Source: Stachybotrys elegans
Lineage: Eukaryota > Ascomycota > Sordariomycetes > Hypocreales > Stachybotryaceae
Length of the DNA: 64,000 nt
Direction: 5' to 3'
Assembly (NCBI GenBank): GCA_020746835.1
Contig: JAGPNK010000009.1
Location: 1,054,001 to 1,118,000 of the forward strand
A program made the translations under genes and the position numbers. How positions within the stretch are numbered: the first letter of the stretch is position 1; each line of letters begins with the position of its first letter. Under the pieces are notes generated by a model. The model worked only from the letters and a program-made list of their open reading frames with translations. It did no database searches and was not told the origin of the DNA. Below, one piece after another: positions 23,279-32,880 of this stretch.

Positions 23279-23641
23279 GAAGACGGAGAAGACGGAGAAG
23301 ACGGAGGAGCATATGCGGGTAAACAGGATGGACAGACCCTTCGCCCGAGAGACCCAACACTCCGCTAGATCATAAGCGTAGGTGGTCCCAAACATGAGGG
23401 CTCTGTAATGGTCCGAGGAGGCCATGGCTGTGGTAGGAGGTATGGCTGGTCCAAAGGGTTGTCCCGGAAGGCGAGCGATTGTCTGGCCGTGGCAGCGGGA
23501 GGACAGATAGCCAGCTGGCCTGCAGCGTGTCCGAGATGGCTCCAGTCGGCTCCTGGGTGCAGATGGAACGGGTGGCCATTCTAGCTTAGGTCACAGAATA
23601 ATTTTGGGTAGGCAAGAATGAAACAGGTACATATTCTAGTT
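23279..23641. other. Intergenic between convergent genes
   Basis: Shared 3' flank of the caspase-like gene and the Rieske gene. It begins with about three copies of a 9-bp AGAAGACGG-type repeat right after the stop codon. Nothing else recognised. Confidence 0.5.
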
Positions 23642-24207
23642 CTAACCCATCCTGGGCTTTCTCCTCACCCATACTTCCTTATCCTTTCCTACTTCAGGAG
23701 GCTCTCGCACCTCCACGTCCCATATCTTCAACCTATAAGCATTCCTGTCTGCCATTCCTGTGAAGATGTCGAACGACCAGTCGTGCTTGGGACACATTAT
23801 TCCCGCGCTCAGAACGACACCGAAATCCTCGATATCAAATGGCGTCCCCTGAGATAAAGGATACGATGAATGGGGACATTTCTGCCGTATGCGTCAGGGT
23901 ATGCTTCATTCCAATCAGGAGCGGGCCGCCTTACATGGTCTACGGCATGAAACTTGCCCTTGTATTGGAAGATAAGAACTTGATCTTTGAGTTCTTTGGG
24001 AAGGACGTCATCTTCTAGATCGGCCTCGTAGGCCTCGGAGCCTGTCTGGGGGATGTTGAATACTCGGCACCCGACCTGCGCAGAGCCACTGCAGGGGTAC
24101 TGTTCGGAGAGCTTCTTTCCATCCTCGGCCGTTATATTGGGAAACGTGGATGCCGAGCCGACAAAGTGCCACGACGTCGTTTGAGCAGGTGTGAGATGAG
24201 GTTCCAT
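23642..24207 (-). CDS. Small Rieske [2Fe-2S] domain protein
   Basis: Two minus-strand exons, 23935-24207 and 23642-23881, are joined in phase 0 by a 53-nt intron (GTAAGG...GGCAG) and encode 170 aa. Residues 75-91 read DQVLIFQYKGKFHAVDH; the second exon opens KCPHSSYPLSQGTPF and continues to CPKHDWSFDIFTG. These supply the cluster ligands Cys93/His95 and Cys121/His124 in C-x-H and C-x2-H spacing, defining a Rieske fold. Without a catalytic domain of a ring-hydroxylating oxygenase, it is probably a soluble electron-transfer or ferredoxin-like protein; partner unknown. The second exon is only 80 codons and is easily missed by long-ORF searches. No transit peptide or membrane helix is visible. 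Confidence 0.85.
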
Positions 24208-24803
24208 TTGCGAAAATGGTTGGACGCGCGAATGTCGGCGTGGCAGATGTAAAAAGGGCGCACAATGAATAGACTGATTAAAGACGAGGAAACCCGCGAA
24301 ATGACACCAGATCGCCTCGAGTGAAGATTCCGGTCCAAGGAGGAACTCTTATGCTGGGGGGTGGATGAGATCGCGAGATTTCTCAAGTCGGGTCCATGGC
24401 TTTGTGGGATTCCCTCCATTTTTCGCAGCTCGGGTTCTGTACGCTAACCTCCCTACTGTTCTCCATAGCCTACCCTACAGGAGGGTGCTGTGTAGGCCCA
24501 AATGTATATATTGTAAACAGCAGAGCACTTTTCTAATATCATTATACTAAAACCCGTCAAGTACCCAAGTAAAATAAAATAACAAACAGTCATTCATATT
24601 CTGGAAACGGTATCCTTATTGCCCCTGGAGAGATGGCCAGTGGGCTAGAGGAGCTCCTCTGAAGGTACTGCCTGCTTGTGTTCCGTCTACGCCACCTTCG
24701 TCAAGGATAAGACCACTTGAAAGGGAGTCTCTCAAATGACTATCTTGTAAACTTCCCGGTTCGTTTCCCCCGGGCCAGACCGCCTCTCCCCTCCCGAGTC
24801 GCA
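24208..24803. other. Intergenic region
   Basis: Rieske promoter on the left and 3' flank of the Zn2Cys6 regulator on the right; both genes are on the minus strand. No gene or repeat recognised. Confidence 0.45.
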
Positions 24804-26920
24804 TCAGAAGCTGTCGACATCCATGAGAAACTCCCAGCCCGAGTCGAAGTCCATGGACGTGTCCTCCAAGTGATAGAGAAAATCCAACTCTGGCATATCG
24901 TGCCAATGCTGTACCATTGATGTTGCCTGCAAGTACGTGTCACTAGGCAGCTCCAAGTCAGCGCCCGCGGGTGGTTCATTGCTTATAGGTGTAATGTAAG
25001 CAGTGTCGCTTTCTGTTGTGGACGGAGTTGCATTTCCTCCCAGAATTGCCTCGGCTTCAATCTGTAGGGTATGTGTTCCAGTATTTGTGACTTCGTTCAA
25101 GGCCATCTCGGAGGTATGAGTCCCCCTTCGAGAGACAGTGCCAAAGAATGGGATTCGAACCTCTTCCCCCTCGTTCCTTGATGTAAGCAGCACTGCAAGC
25201 GTCTTACGACACTGAGAGGCAATCATATCGTTATCCCGACTCTCCAGCGTCTGTAAATGCTGGACCAAGGATGAGACTGCTTCAATGTCGCCTCTGGCGT
25301 CCGATGGCTTAGGATGACTTGCGTCTGAACTGCCCAAAAGCAGCACGATTGCCGCTGTGAATGCCATGAAATCAACGAGCTTGCATTCAGACGGACTCTC
25401 TCCCTCTACTCGGCCACCAAGGCCGAGGTAGCGTTTCAGCAGTTCCCGTGCAGCGTCGATGCCGCCGCGTCGAGCGATTAAGCCGTGCCCAGAATCTACA
25501 GGGCCACTGAAGAAAGGCAAGTATATGTAGAGCCTGAGATGGAAAAAGAACATCTGGGAATGCATCTGCGCCCAGACTTTTTCTTCATCATCATCGGCTC
25601 CATCAAGGGATTGGGCCGGCACCTGCCACCAGCTTGATGGATAAGATGCCGCAAGCTGGTTCAGCTCCTCATCCAGCTGTAAAGTACAGGAGAATCGATC
25701 CTTGGTTCGCGAGAGATTCCGATCGAGAAGCTTGCCACTTATTATGCCAACTCCGATGCCGAGAGTCGAGTCCCAGTAGTCGTACTCACTTTCAGACTTC
25801 TGCTCTAGAAGTTCCTGGCAGTGCAGGTCGTTGAAGCCGTATGGTAAGCCGAGGAACATGCTCATCATGCGGTCTCCTCGGTAAATTGAGAGCCAAATCC
25901 GCCTCTTCGACTTATCACGGAGACAGGTTTGGTATAAGTCCTTTGACAAGCGTTAGCATCACGCAGCAGCCCCCGAGAAGCTACATTCTGACATACAGTT
26001 AATTGCGCGATGACGACTCCTCTGCGCCAGATCATCCATGATCTTCTCGGTTGCCCCTCATCGGCATAGAGGATTCCAAGCAGGATCAGACAATCCAAGC
26101 CTTCCACCGTGGACACGTAAGACATGTCGGAGATGACGAGGCGACTGACCAGTGCATAAAGGTGAGAAGCGTCCTCATCAGCCGCAAAGGCGTAGGCAAT
26201 TGCGATCTGAGCTACCTCCGAAGGTCGATCGCTTGTGTAGTTTCTCTGGACAAAGTCTGGAAAAGACTCAACAGCTTTGCTGGATGTCCCTCGTGCAGCC
26301 CTCTGAACCCTCACCCACCAATCGGCTCGCTTCAGCGCCACTTGCATTATCGTGTCATAAGGTGGCATTTCTGCACGTAACGCTTCGCTGGTACGCTTAT
26401 GGTTCGCAGGAGAGGCGTTGGTTCTATCAGCTAAACCGGAAAGCTGGGGTTATTGGTTAGGCCAGTTGACTCAGGATGACGATCTTCACACTTACACCAG
26501 ATCTCTCCATCACAGAGATGAAGGGCGCTCTTCGGTCTGTCGTGCTATTGTCCAAGACATCTACGTCCTGAAGGCCCGCATGGCTCTTTCTAGCAGTCGA
26601 TTGAGTTTCATCCTCTGCAGCTCTGGACTCGACTACTGAATGGCGTCGACGTATCTGCATTGGTGCAGCACCACCGTTCTGGCTCACGCACGCCGTGCCC
26701 CGAGATTCGCAGTTGAAGCATACCGAACTGCCAGACATCAAGTTGCATCGAATCTTTCGCCGACGACCTGCTCAGCACGCACGTTTAAGCTTACATGACA
26801 ATCTCCGGTGTGTAGCGAAGGGCGCGACTCACATTCCGTGCAACTGTGGGTACCTTTTCGCATGGCCTTCCGTGCCGATGACGCGCCCGCGGACGAAGGG
26901 GTCGACGCTCCTCGTACCAT
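24804..26920 (-). CDS. Zn2Cys6 transcription factor with fungal regulatory domain
   Basis: Nuclear DNA-binding regulator. Four minus-strand exons (26833-26920, 26496-26767, 25997-26443, 24804-25940) encode 647 aa; introns of 65, 52 and 56 nt have GTGAGT, GTAAGT and GTATGT donors and matching phase. The first intron splits a zinc-cluster Cys codon; splicing restores CTECRRRKIRC, then CFNCESRGTAC, which fits C-x2-C-x6-C-x8-C-x2-C-x6-C at residues ~27-53. A fungal-specific regulatory region follows: TVEGLDCLILLGILY, KRRIWLSIYRGDRMMSMFLG and PYGFND match the middle homology domain that controls activation. The acidic aromatic tail (DTSMDFDSGWEFLMDVDSF) resembles an activation domain. It is divergent from the SDR at 27332 across 411 bp, so the SDR is a plausible target (inference). 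Confidence 0.88.
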
Positions 26921-27331
26921 GTCGCAGGCCAGAGGTTGTCCTCAGTTGCCACAGCAAGTTGCTGGAGGATGATTGTCGGATGTGGGGGATTGAAGATATT
27001 CGTCCGCGGACGAAACGGCTTACCGAGCAGACCGGCTCCACAGGTTGGAGCTTGGCGACATGACTGACTCCCGGCACCCAAGCCTGCCGTTGGATGATTT
27101 TCCTATTGCTTAGAAATCGGCGTAGATCTTTGGCGGATGGTATCTCGGAGCAAGATCATGTTCATCCGCGGCCGAGCTTGGCTGTACTGGCAGAAGAAGG
27201 CATCAATGCAAGAACTAGATCCAATGCCCGAGGGCATAAGAGCTCGACCATTCCCTCCAATTCAGATCGTCAACATCTCAACCCATCTCTTCTTCTTGGC
27301 TTACACAACACCGAATTGACTTATATCGAAA
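26921..27331. other. Divergent promoter, regulator and SDR
   Basis: Shared upstream region of the Zn2Cys6 gene (minus) and the SDR (plus). It has two near-identical inverted GTCCGCGGACGAA-type elements (around 26888-26898 within the regulator leader and 27001-27011), candidate sites for a dimeric zinc-cluster protein. No gene inside. Confidence 0.4.
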
Positions 27332-28299
27332 ATGGCGCCGCTCGTATGGCTCGTAACAGGAGCTTCGGCTGGGATTGGAGCCGCTCTCGTGGGTGAGATT
27401 GTCCGGCGAGGAGACAAGGTCATTGCTGCAAACAGACAAGTCGAGCAAATGGCCGACCGCGCGTCTGAGAACGTGTCGCTCCTTGAACTTGACCTTACTT
27501 CTGGTCCCAAGCTCATCGCAAGCAAAGTCAAAGAGGCTTGGGGAATATTTGGACACATCGACGTTCTTGTGAACAATGCCGGCAATTTCGCATTTGCACC
27601 CTTCGAGGACACAAGGTAACCTCCCTGGTTCATTGCCGTTGAAATGGCTAACTCAGCATGGCCAGTGGCGATGTCGCCGACCGACTGTTTCAAACCAATC
27701 TCTTTGGACATCTCGAGGTGACGCGGGCGATACTCCCATTCTTCCGTGAGCAGGGCTCGGGATGCATCACCTTCACGTCTTCAAGCCAAGTCTGGGGCAA
27801 CATGCCTTACACGTCGATTTACAGCATGGCCAAGTCGGCAATCAGCTCCTTCGCCGAGTCGCTGCACAAGGAGGTGTCTTCGCTTGGTATCCGGTGCGTT
27901 GCATTTGAAGTCGGCGGCGTTGCCACGCGCATTTTTGAACCGCGTCAGAAAGACCAGACAGAAGGTCAGAATACGACCAGCGGTCCAAGCGAGGCATATG
28001 CGCCGGGCATGGCGGGTGTATCCAACGCAATGGCGCAGTGGGGAGCTCCGCCAGGAGATGTGGTCAAGACGGCAAAGGCCATGGTCGATGTTGTCACAGG
28101 TGAGGGCAAGGCAGCGGGCAAGGTCTGGTCCTCTCGCATTGTGCTTGGGTCAGATGCCGTGGCATGGGCGAGGCTCAAGCAGCAACAGGCGTCGTTGGTC
28201 ACAGATCGGTGGGAAGATGTCTCGGTTGGAACGGACCGCGACGATGCTGTGGTCTCTGATGCATTGCACCCCTATGTCCTCATGCCTGGGGCTCAATAA
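27332..28299 (+). CDS. Short-chain dehydrogenase/reductase (classical SDR)
   Basis: NAD(P)-dependent oxidoreductase with a Rossmann fold, 308 aa. Exons 27332-27615 and 27657-28299 are joined by a 41-nt intron (GTAACC...CTCAG) in phase 2, giving FEDTSMASGDVADRLF. Motifs: cofactor loop TGASAGIGAAL at residues ~9-19, NNAG near residue 86, a catalytic serine in FTSSSQVWG and the active-site YSMAK pair. The extended C-terminal region is longer than in 250-aa SDRs, as in fungal versatile alcohol/ketone reductases. Substrate cannot be predicted. It is divergent from the zinc-cluster regulator. Confidence 0.88.
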
Positions 28300-28620
28300 T
28301 GGAAACATTTCTGTCTCCTTGTTGAAGGAGATGATAGCCAGCACTAGATTACTATCCAAAAACACGATTCTCCCGGAGTTCTGACATGGACCGAACTGTA
28401 GCCAATGAAACATATTTACTGATAAGCCAACAGCTCGCGTAATTTACAGGCCATTAGCCAGTCTGGATCGATAAACTAATAATAGCCAATTGGTGTCTGA
28501 GTATGGCTCGGCTGCAGCAATCATGGCACACAGTGACTCATTCTGACTTCTTGGGTGCATCGACGCTAAAGCCAGGACGGCGACAGGGGTTGAGATCTAG
28601 ATCGTCAGGGTCCGAGCCGC
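28300..28620. other. Intergenic region
   Basis: 3' flank of the SDR and promoter of the glycosyltransferase-like gene. AT-rich, nothing else seen. Confidence 0.45.
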
Positions 28621-28627
28621 TATAAAT
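28621..28627 (+). promoter_or_regulatory. Candidate TATA box
   Basis: TATAAAT about 100 bp upstream of the start at 28721. Position fits a fungal core promoter; no other support. Confidence 0.35.
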
Positions 28628-28720
28628 TCCAACGAGATGGCCTACTGCCTTCATCTGTTCTCAATCAGTCTATGCCAGAAACACTCGACTACAATTCACA
28701 TTTCAGACAATATCCGCACC

Positions 28721-29947
28721 ATGGACTACCCCCAGATCCCAGCGAGCACCATGCTCCCTTACTCTCCCGCCGCTCTTCCCAGTGAGCCAGACCCGCTGCC
28801 CACGGCCTTGACGTCACCACCAGCGCCTCAGCGCGGTGGTAAAAACATCTTCGCCTTTTGGCACTCCGGTCTTCGCACACTGCCTCCCTACCTCCTGCGC
28901 AATGTCCTGGCTTGGTACCAGCGATTTTCTCCTGTCGGCTGGCACATCTACGTCCTCGATACCGTCCCAGACTCACCACTCAACGTCGCCAACTTCATCG
29001 ACACAAACTCACCCTCTGTTGTCCCCGAGGCCTTTACCAAAGGAACCATTGGCGGCGGATTTGTCGCGCAGCATACTTCAGACCTCGTACGCTTCCCGCT
29101 TCTTCTCAGATATGGCGGAGCGTACCTGGATGTCAGCCTCCTGCAATTCGGCGACTTGAACTGGTTATGGGACCAGCACCTCGCCAACCCCGATTCGCCC
29201 TACGAGTTCTCTGGCTACACCATGGGCGACCCGCCCGAGCACATCTCGATTGTCAACTTTGCCATGATGGCCATTGCGGACTGCCCGCTTGTCCTTCGCG
29301 CCCACAGGATCCTCTTGAAGCTTTGGGAGGGCAAGACGAGCACCGCCGGCGCCCACGCAAGTCCCCTTGTATCGCACGTGCCGCTCATGAGGGTGCCCGA
29401 TGGCCTCGTTCAATCAGAGGACGGCCAAGAAAAGATGGACATCAATGATGAGGGGATGACCGACTACGCCATTCAGATCCAGTGCTTCGGCTCTGCTGAG
29501 CGATGGCTCGACGAGGCCGGCGGCTGGAACGGACCCGAATATGTACGCACCAAGTGTTGGCTGTACAGCATGATCGACATGGCCTACGTCAGTGAGCAGC
29601 TCACGGGCTGGAACAGCCGACGACAGTACGAGCTTCTGGCGACCAAGCTTCCCTCTTCAGGAGAAGCGGAGAGCGACGACCAGAAGCTGGCTAGGGAAAT
29701 TGTCGAGAAGAGTATAGCACAGAGCTGGTCTCTGAAGCTCGCCCACGGCTTCTCTGCCAAGCTTTTTGGGGCTCCTACGCTGGGATTTCTGTGGAGGGCG
29801 AACCCTGGTAGCGACTGTGCTGATGGGACCTATGCTGGGTGGTTAAGATGGGCGCAGCTCAATCTCATGCAGACAAACCCTCCCAAGCCCTTGGTTGTGC
29901 CTGAGTACTCGCCTACAATGGTTGCTTCCTTGGACGCGATGCTTTAA
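28721..29947 (+). CDS. Glycosyltransferase-like protein (GT32 / Caps_synth type)
   Basis: Single-exon gene of 408 aa. The core reads KNIFAFWHSG near residue 45, then VLAWYQRFSPVGWHIYVLD, then SDLVRFPLLLRYGGAYLDVS. The last is the equivalent of the DxD-bearing R-Y-G-G-x-Y-x-D segment in GT32 and capsular-synthesis-type sugar transferases, which binds the nucleotide sugar with a metal; here the second Asp is replaced by Ser (YLDVS). Similar fungal proteins have 380-430 aa. No signal peptide or membrane helix is visible, unusual for Golgi enzymes, so it may act in the cytosol on a small molecule (inference). Start chosen at 28721 for context ACCATGG; an upstream ATG at 28637 adds a short, poorly conserved leader. 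Confidence 0.7.
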   Translation: MDYPQIPASTMLPYSPAALPSEPDPLPTALTSPPAPQRGGKNIFAFWHSGLRTLPPYLLRNVLAWYQRFSPVGWHIYVLDTVPDSPLNVANFIDTNSPSVVPEAFTKGTIGGGFVAQHTSDLVRFPLLLRYGGAYLDVSLLQFGDLNWLWDQHLANPDSPYEFSGYTMGDPPEHISIVNFAMMAIADCPLVLRAHRILLKLWEGKTSTAGAHASPLVSHVPLMRVPDGLVQSEDGQEKMDINDEGMTDYAIQIQCFGSAERWLDEAGGWNGPEYVRTKCWLYSMIDMAYVSEQLTGWNSRRQYELLATKLPSSGEAESDDQKLAREIVEKSIAQSWSLKLAHGFSAKLFGAPTLGFLWRANPGSDCADGTYAGWLRWAQLNLMQTNPPKPLVVPEYSPTMVASLDAML

Positions 29948-30811
29948 CGAATCGTTCATGCGTTCATGATGATGCTAGCCAACATAACGAATAATGAGGA
30001 ATGATGAGTTCTGTCAGACGTGTATTAGCTTACGTATCATATTTTGCCTGAAGAGAATCCCGCTTATTGAAGAATGAATCGAGTTCCCTGCCATTCCATT
30101 CCCTTCTTCTCTTTTCCTTTCCTTTCCCTTCTATTACTTTCTGTTCCTTTCTGTTCCTTTCTCTTCTATCCTCTTCTTTTCTTTTCTCCCTTCCCTGGTC
30201 TTGTGACTCTATTTGATATTCAAGATTTTGCCGGCGTCGCCTAGATTCAAAGCAACAATAGTTCATGCACTCTACGTCACCATTACAGTCTGGCGAGCAA
30301 ATTTTGCGTGAAGGTAGTCTGATTTAGATCAGCTAGGAAGGTAGTTCTTGGGCCCTCGTCACCTAGCCATGGCTTCGAGGCAGCCACTGGGTTTTGAGCC
30401 ATTTTCTTATGTCAGTTGACCTTCCTGCTGATGGTGGCGTACAGTCAGGACCGGTAGTGATGACGACAGACTTCATGGCATGGGAAGAAGGAGGGAGTGC
30501 ATGTGCCTAGCCAACTCAGTCGAAATATGACACAACGCTTGTATCTGCCAGGCTCTCAATACATGTATGATACGCAGCCGCTATGGCAAGAGATAGTGCT
30601 CCTTCTACGCTGTTTATGGTGCAGGGAGCATGTCAAAGCAGGAGACAGGGTGATGATGAGAAAAGAATACCTGTCAAAATTCATGGCAAGCGTAGTACTG
30701 AGTACTCTGGTCACCTAAAATCGTCGTAAGCAACAGTTTCAGCCCTCACGACACCATTAACTCAAACTCTCCAGTGGTAAAGGCAGTGCACCACTGTTTC
30801 AGGCCGCAATC
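29948..30811. other. Intergenic with CT-rich tract
   Basis: No gene. Around 30090-30195 the plus strand is a nearly pure C/T tract of TTTCC and TTCTT type units. The remainder is unremarkable. Confidence 0.5.
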
Positions 30812-30881
30812 GAAACCATGTTCTGGAAACCATGTTCTGGAGGCCTTGTTCTGTAAACCTTATTCCGAAAACCCTGTTCTG
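30812..30881 (+). repeat. 14-bp minisatellite, five units
   Basis: Five tandem 14-mers; the first two are identical (GAAACCATGTTCTG), and later ones diverge progressively (GAGGCCTTGTTCTG, TAAACCTTATTCCG, AAAACCCTGTTCTG). It lies about 220 bp before the first mini-gene. Confidence 0.85.
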
Positions 30882-31019
30882 GCAATTGCTATTTAAACAC
30901 AGTGTCCCCCCGTGTTCCTTCCACTCTCGAAGGAAGGGATCATCCCTTCTCCATCATGGCTAGGAATCATCTTCCTTCCAAAATAAACTCCGGCTACCAC
31001 CAGAGAAAACTGTATCCTG

Positions 31020-31085
31020 ACACGGATAAGAAAATCACTTGAGCCCCCGGTTCGAGAGAGAAGAATTCCTCATCCCTATCCCACA
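31020..31085 (+). repeat. Duplicated leader segment, copy 1
   Basis: The segment from ACACGGATA to GTTCGAGAGAGAAGAA and CTCATCCCTATCCCAC recurs at 32122-32187 with few changes. In both places a small frame rich in Asn and Ala starts about 20-25 bp downstream. Confidence 0.8.
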
Positions 31086-31103
31086 ATATGATCCTTACTC
31101 AAG

Positions 31104-31390
31104 ATGAACAACGATTCAAACAACGCGGCTGCTCAAGCAGCTGCAGCAGCCCCGACTGCTGCCGAAGTCAACGCTGCTGACGAAGCTATCGTTAGAGTGA
31201 GTTGTCCTGAGCGGTACAGTGACAGTATTGCTGACGTTAACAGGATAACTTCTGCCGTCCCCCTTCGTCAATCTGCTGGGGCTTCGATGTCTATAAGATG
31301 CACTCTTCCTCCAAGACAGAACGATCTCATCATCAACCTCTATCGCTCTCTCCCATCAAGCCAGAAAGACCTACTGCCACATCTACCTAG
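31104..31390 (+). CDS. Mini-gene 1 of a duplicated family, unknown function
   Basis: ATG at 31104 opens an Asn/Ala-rich exon of 31 codons, ending at a GTGAGT donor. A 47-nt intron (31197-31243) with a GACGTTAACAG end leads in phase 0 to DNFCRPPSS, followed by a Ser/His/Pro-rich stretch and a TAG at 31388, giving 79 aa. The intron and start of exon 2 align with the second intron of mini-gene 3 (31892-31943) and its following sequence. No domain recognised; the ordinary intron signals and leader argue that the ancestor was an expressed gene. It could be a decayed copy. Confidence 0.4.
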
Positions 31391-31411
31391 TCAAAACGAA
31401 GCAGCCGCGTC

Positions 31412-31437
31412 CACACACACGCACACACACACACACG
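31412..31437 (+). repeat. CA microsatellite
   Basis: A short run of CA dinucleotides with one CG interruption, just before mini-gene 2. Confidence 0.85.
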
Positions 31438-31442
31438 TCAAA

Positions 31443-31681
31443 ATGGCTCGCTCCGCCACCAAGGTATAAAGACCCCAGTCCAGACCTTGGTGATACGACA
31501 CATTGCTAACTTCTCCTAGAAGAAGCAGTCTACAGCAACAAGCTGCATACAGCAGGTAATCCACTCCAACAATGAGTGGATTAAGGCTCGACCTAAAAGT
31601 AAATACATTAAGATGGAAAAGGAGAGTGTCAGTAAGGCACCCAAGAATATCAAAGAGGCTGCCCAAAGGAAGAAAAAGTAG
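31443..31681 (+). CDS. Mini-gene 2 of a duplicated family, unknown function
   Basis: Exon 1 encodes only MARSATK; a 56-nt intron (31464-31519, GTATAA donor, TTGCTAAC branch, CTCCTAG acceptor) leads in phase 0 to 53 lysine-rich codons including NNEWIKARPKSK, ending in TAG at 31679; total 60 aa. Mini-gene 3 has the same seven-residue first exon (MARAAPK), the same intron position and a related second exon. Highly basic, coiled-coil-prone. No family recognised. Confidence 0.45.
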
Positions 31682-31737
31682 TCCAATAAGCAGGAAAGGA
31701 TAGCCCAAAGAAGTTGATTTGGCTCACAATTTGCACA

Positions 31738-32255
31738 ATGGCCCGAGCGGCCCCAAAGGTATGAAGTCTCCAGCCCAGGCCAATCAACACGTTGCTGACT
31801 TCTACTAGGAGAAGCCGTCTTCGGCAATCACCCGCTTGGAGAAGCGGGAAAGAGAGAAAAATGATTTAATTGAGGCTCACCCAGAGCCAAAGTGAGTCCT
31901 TTCAAGCGGTCTTGCAATGACGGTGTTGTTGACGGTGTAACAGGATGACTTCTGCCGCCCTCCTTCCACCCTCGCCCCAGAGCCGTACAACAAGCGGCAC
32001 GGCGGAAAGGGGAAGAAGGCACAGCTATTGGACCAGAAGCCCTGTGGCCGGCAGGTCAAGGGGATCCGCGAGACCGAGCGATATCTGTGGGATCCCTCGA
32101 GATCAGTTGCTTTGCATACGTACACGGATACAAAAAGCCCTTGACCCCCCGGTTCGAGAGAGAAGAACTCCTCATCCCTATCCCACCATCGCTACCACAA
32201 TCAAGATGGATGCCCAAAACACAGACACCAACGCGGCTGCCGCTATCCAAGATTA
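31738..32255 (+). CDS. Mini-gene 3 of a duplicated family, unknown function
   Basis: MARAAPK (31738-31758), a 51-nt intron, then EKPSSAITRLEKREREKND and LIEAHPEP (31810-31891), then a 52-nt intron (31892-31943) with GTGAGT donor. Taken literally the next frame runs to 32255; one base off, it reads DDFCRPPSTLAPEPYNKRHGG, which matches DNFCRPPSS of mini-gene 1, so a one-base loss near the donor is likely. The second exon recurs at ~32255-32340 as KPSATLCRL, QRKDLKDWIEAR and EPK, interrupted by stops. Probably one member of a multi-copy fungal family, partly decayed. Confidence 0.4.
32122..32187 (+). repeat. Duplicated leader segment, copy 2
   Basis: Matches 31020-31085. It is followed by a 16-codon frame starting at ATG 32205 (MDAQNTDTNAAAAIQD then stop) that resembles the Asn/Ala-rich start of mini-gene 1. 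Confidence 0.8.
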
Positions 32256-32400
32256 GACCAAGCCCTCTGCGACCCTTTGCCGCTTAAAGCAGCAAAGGAA
32301 GGACCTCAAGGATTGGATTGAGGCTCGGTAAGAGCCAAAAGAAACCACGAATTAATGGAAGAAAAAAAGAAGGACCTTCAAGACTTGAATGGTCTAATCA
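32255..32400 (+). pseudogene. Decayed fourth copy of mini-gene exon
   Basis: In one frame this reads TKPSATLCRLKQQRKDLKDW, IEAR, stop, EPK, alignable with EKPSSAITRLEKREREKND and LIEAHPEPK of mini-gene 3. At least two in-frame stops make it a dead copy. Confidence 0.55.
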
Positions 32401-32546
32401 TCCGATGTATCGAGGGGGATCTCTCGGCCAAGGAGCATCGGCTGGTAAAAAAGATAACTAGACAACCAGGTGCCTTGAGCGCTTGAAGGAATTTATGCTT
32501 GTGGGGTCGTTTTATTGGTCGCTTTTGTCGGCTTGGATTGATCGTG

Positions 32547-32638
32547 TAGGATTTCCTGTTCGTGTGCCCCAATGGGATAGAGATCAGTGACCTGGAGGAG
32601 GCCCCCTCTGACGATAAAGACGATATCAAATCAATGGA
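32547..32638 (+). repeat. Dispersed repeat copy, opposite orientation
   Basis: Plus-strand frame DFLFVCPNGIEISDLEEAPS, continuing SDDKDDIKSMDGTW and reaching TAA at about 32660. It matches the minus-strand copy at 20733-20824, so the two are inverted and about 12 kb apart. Preceded by GTGTAG, which could be a splice acceptor. Confidence 0.7.
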
Positions 32639-32880
32639 TGGTACTTGGCAAGGGAATCTGTAACACTTGTGCCTATGGTGATGGCCTTCAGAGCCGGGGT
32701 ACAAGAAGCGGGAGGGAAGAGGGGAGAAGAAAGAAAGTGTGTAATTTTCGATCCTGATACGTGGCCATGCTTCTTTCCTATCTTTTTCAGAGAAGAATCT
32801 TCACCTGTAGCCCAATCGACATATTCCCTGCTCTTAACCTTGCCGCAACACCCCATCCAACTTCTGCACCTCTACCAGCC

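Noticed and set aside
25140..25165. GGTTCGAATCCC (minus strand), tRNA-like
   Set aside because: Lies within the conserved coding region of the Zn2Cys6 regulator and has no cloverleaf around it.
28858..29448. 196-aa frame in another phase of the glycosyltransferase
   Set aside because: Arg/Pro-rich overlap frame, no domain.
31046..31062. tRNA T-arm-like GGTTCGAGA sequence
   Set aside because: No acceptor, D or anticodon arms at proper distances; it is part of the duplicated leader segment.
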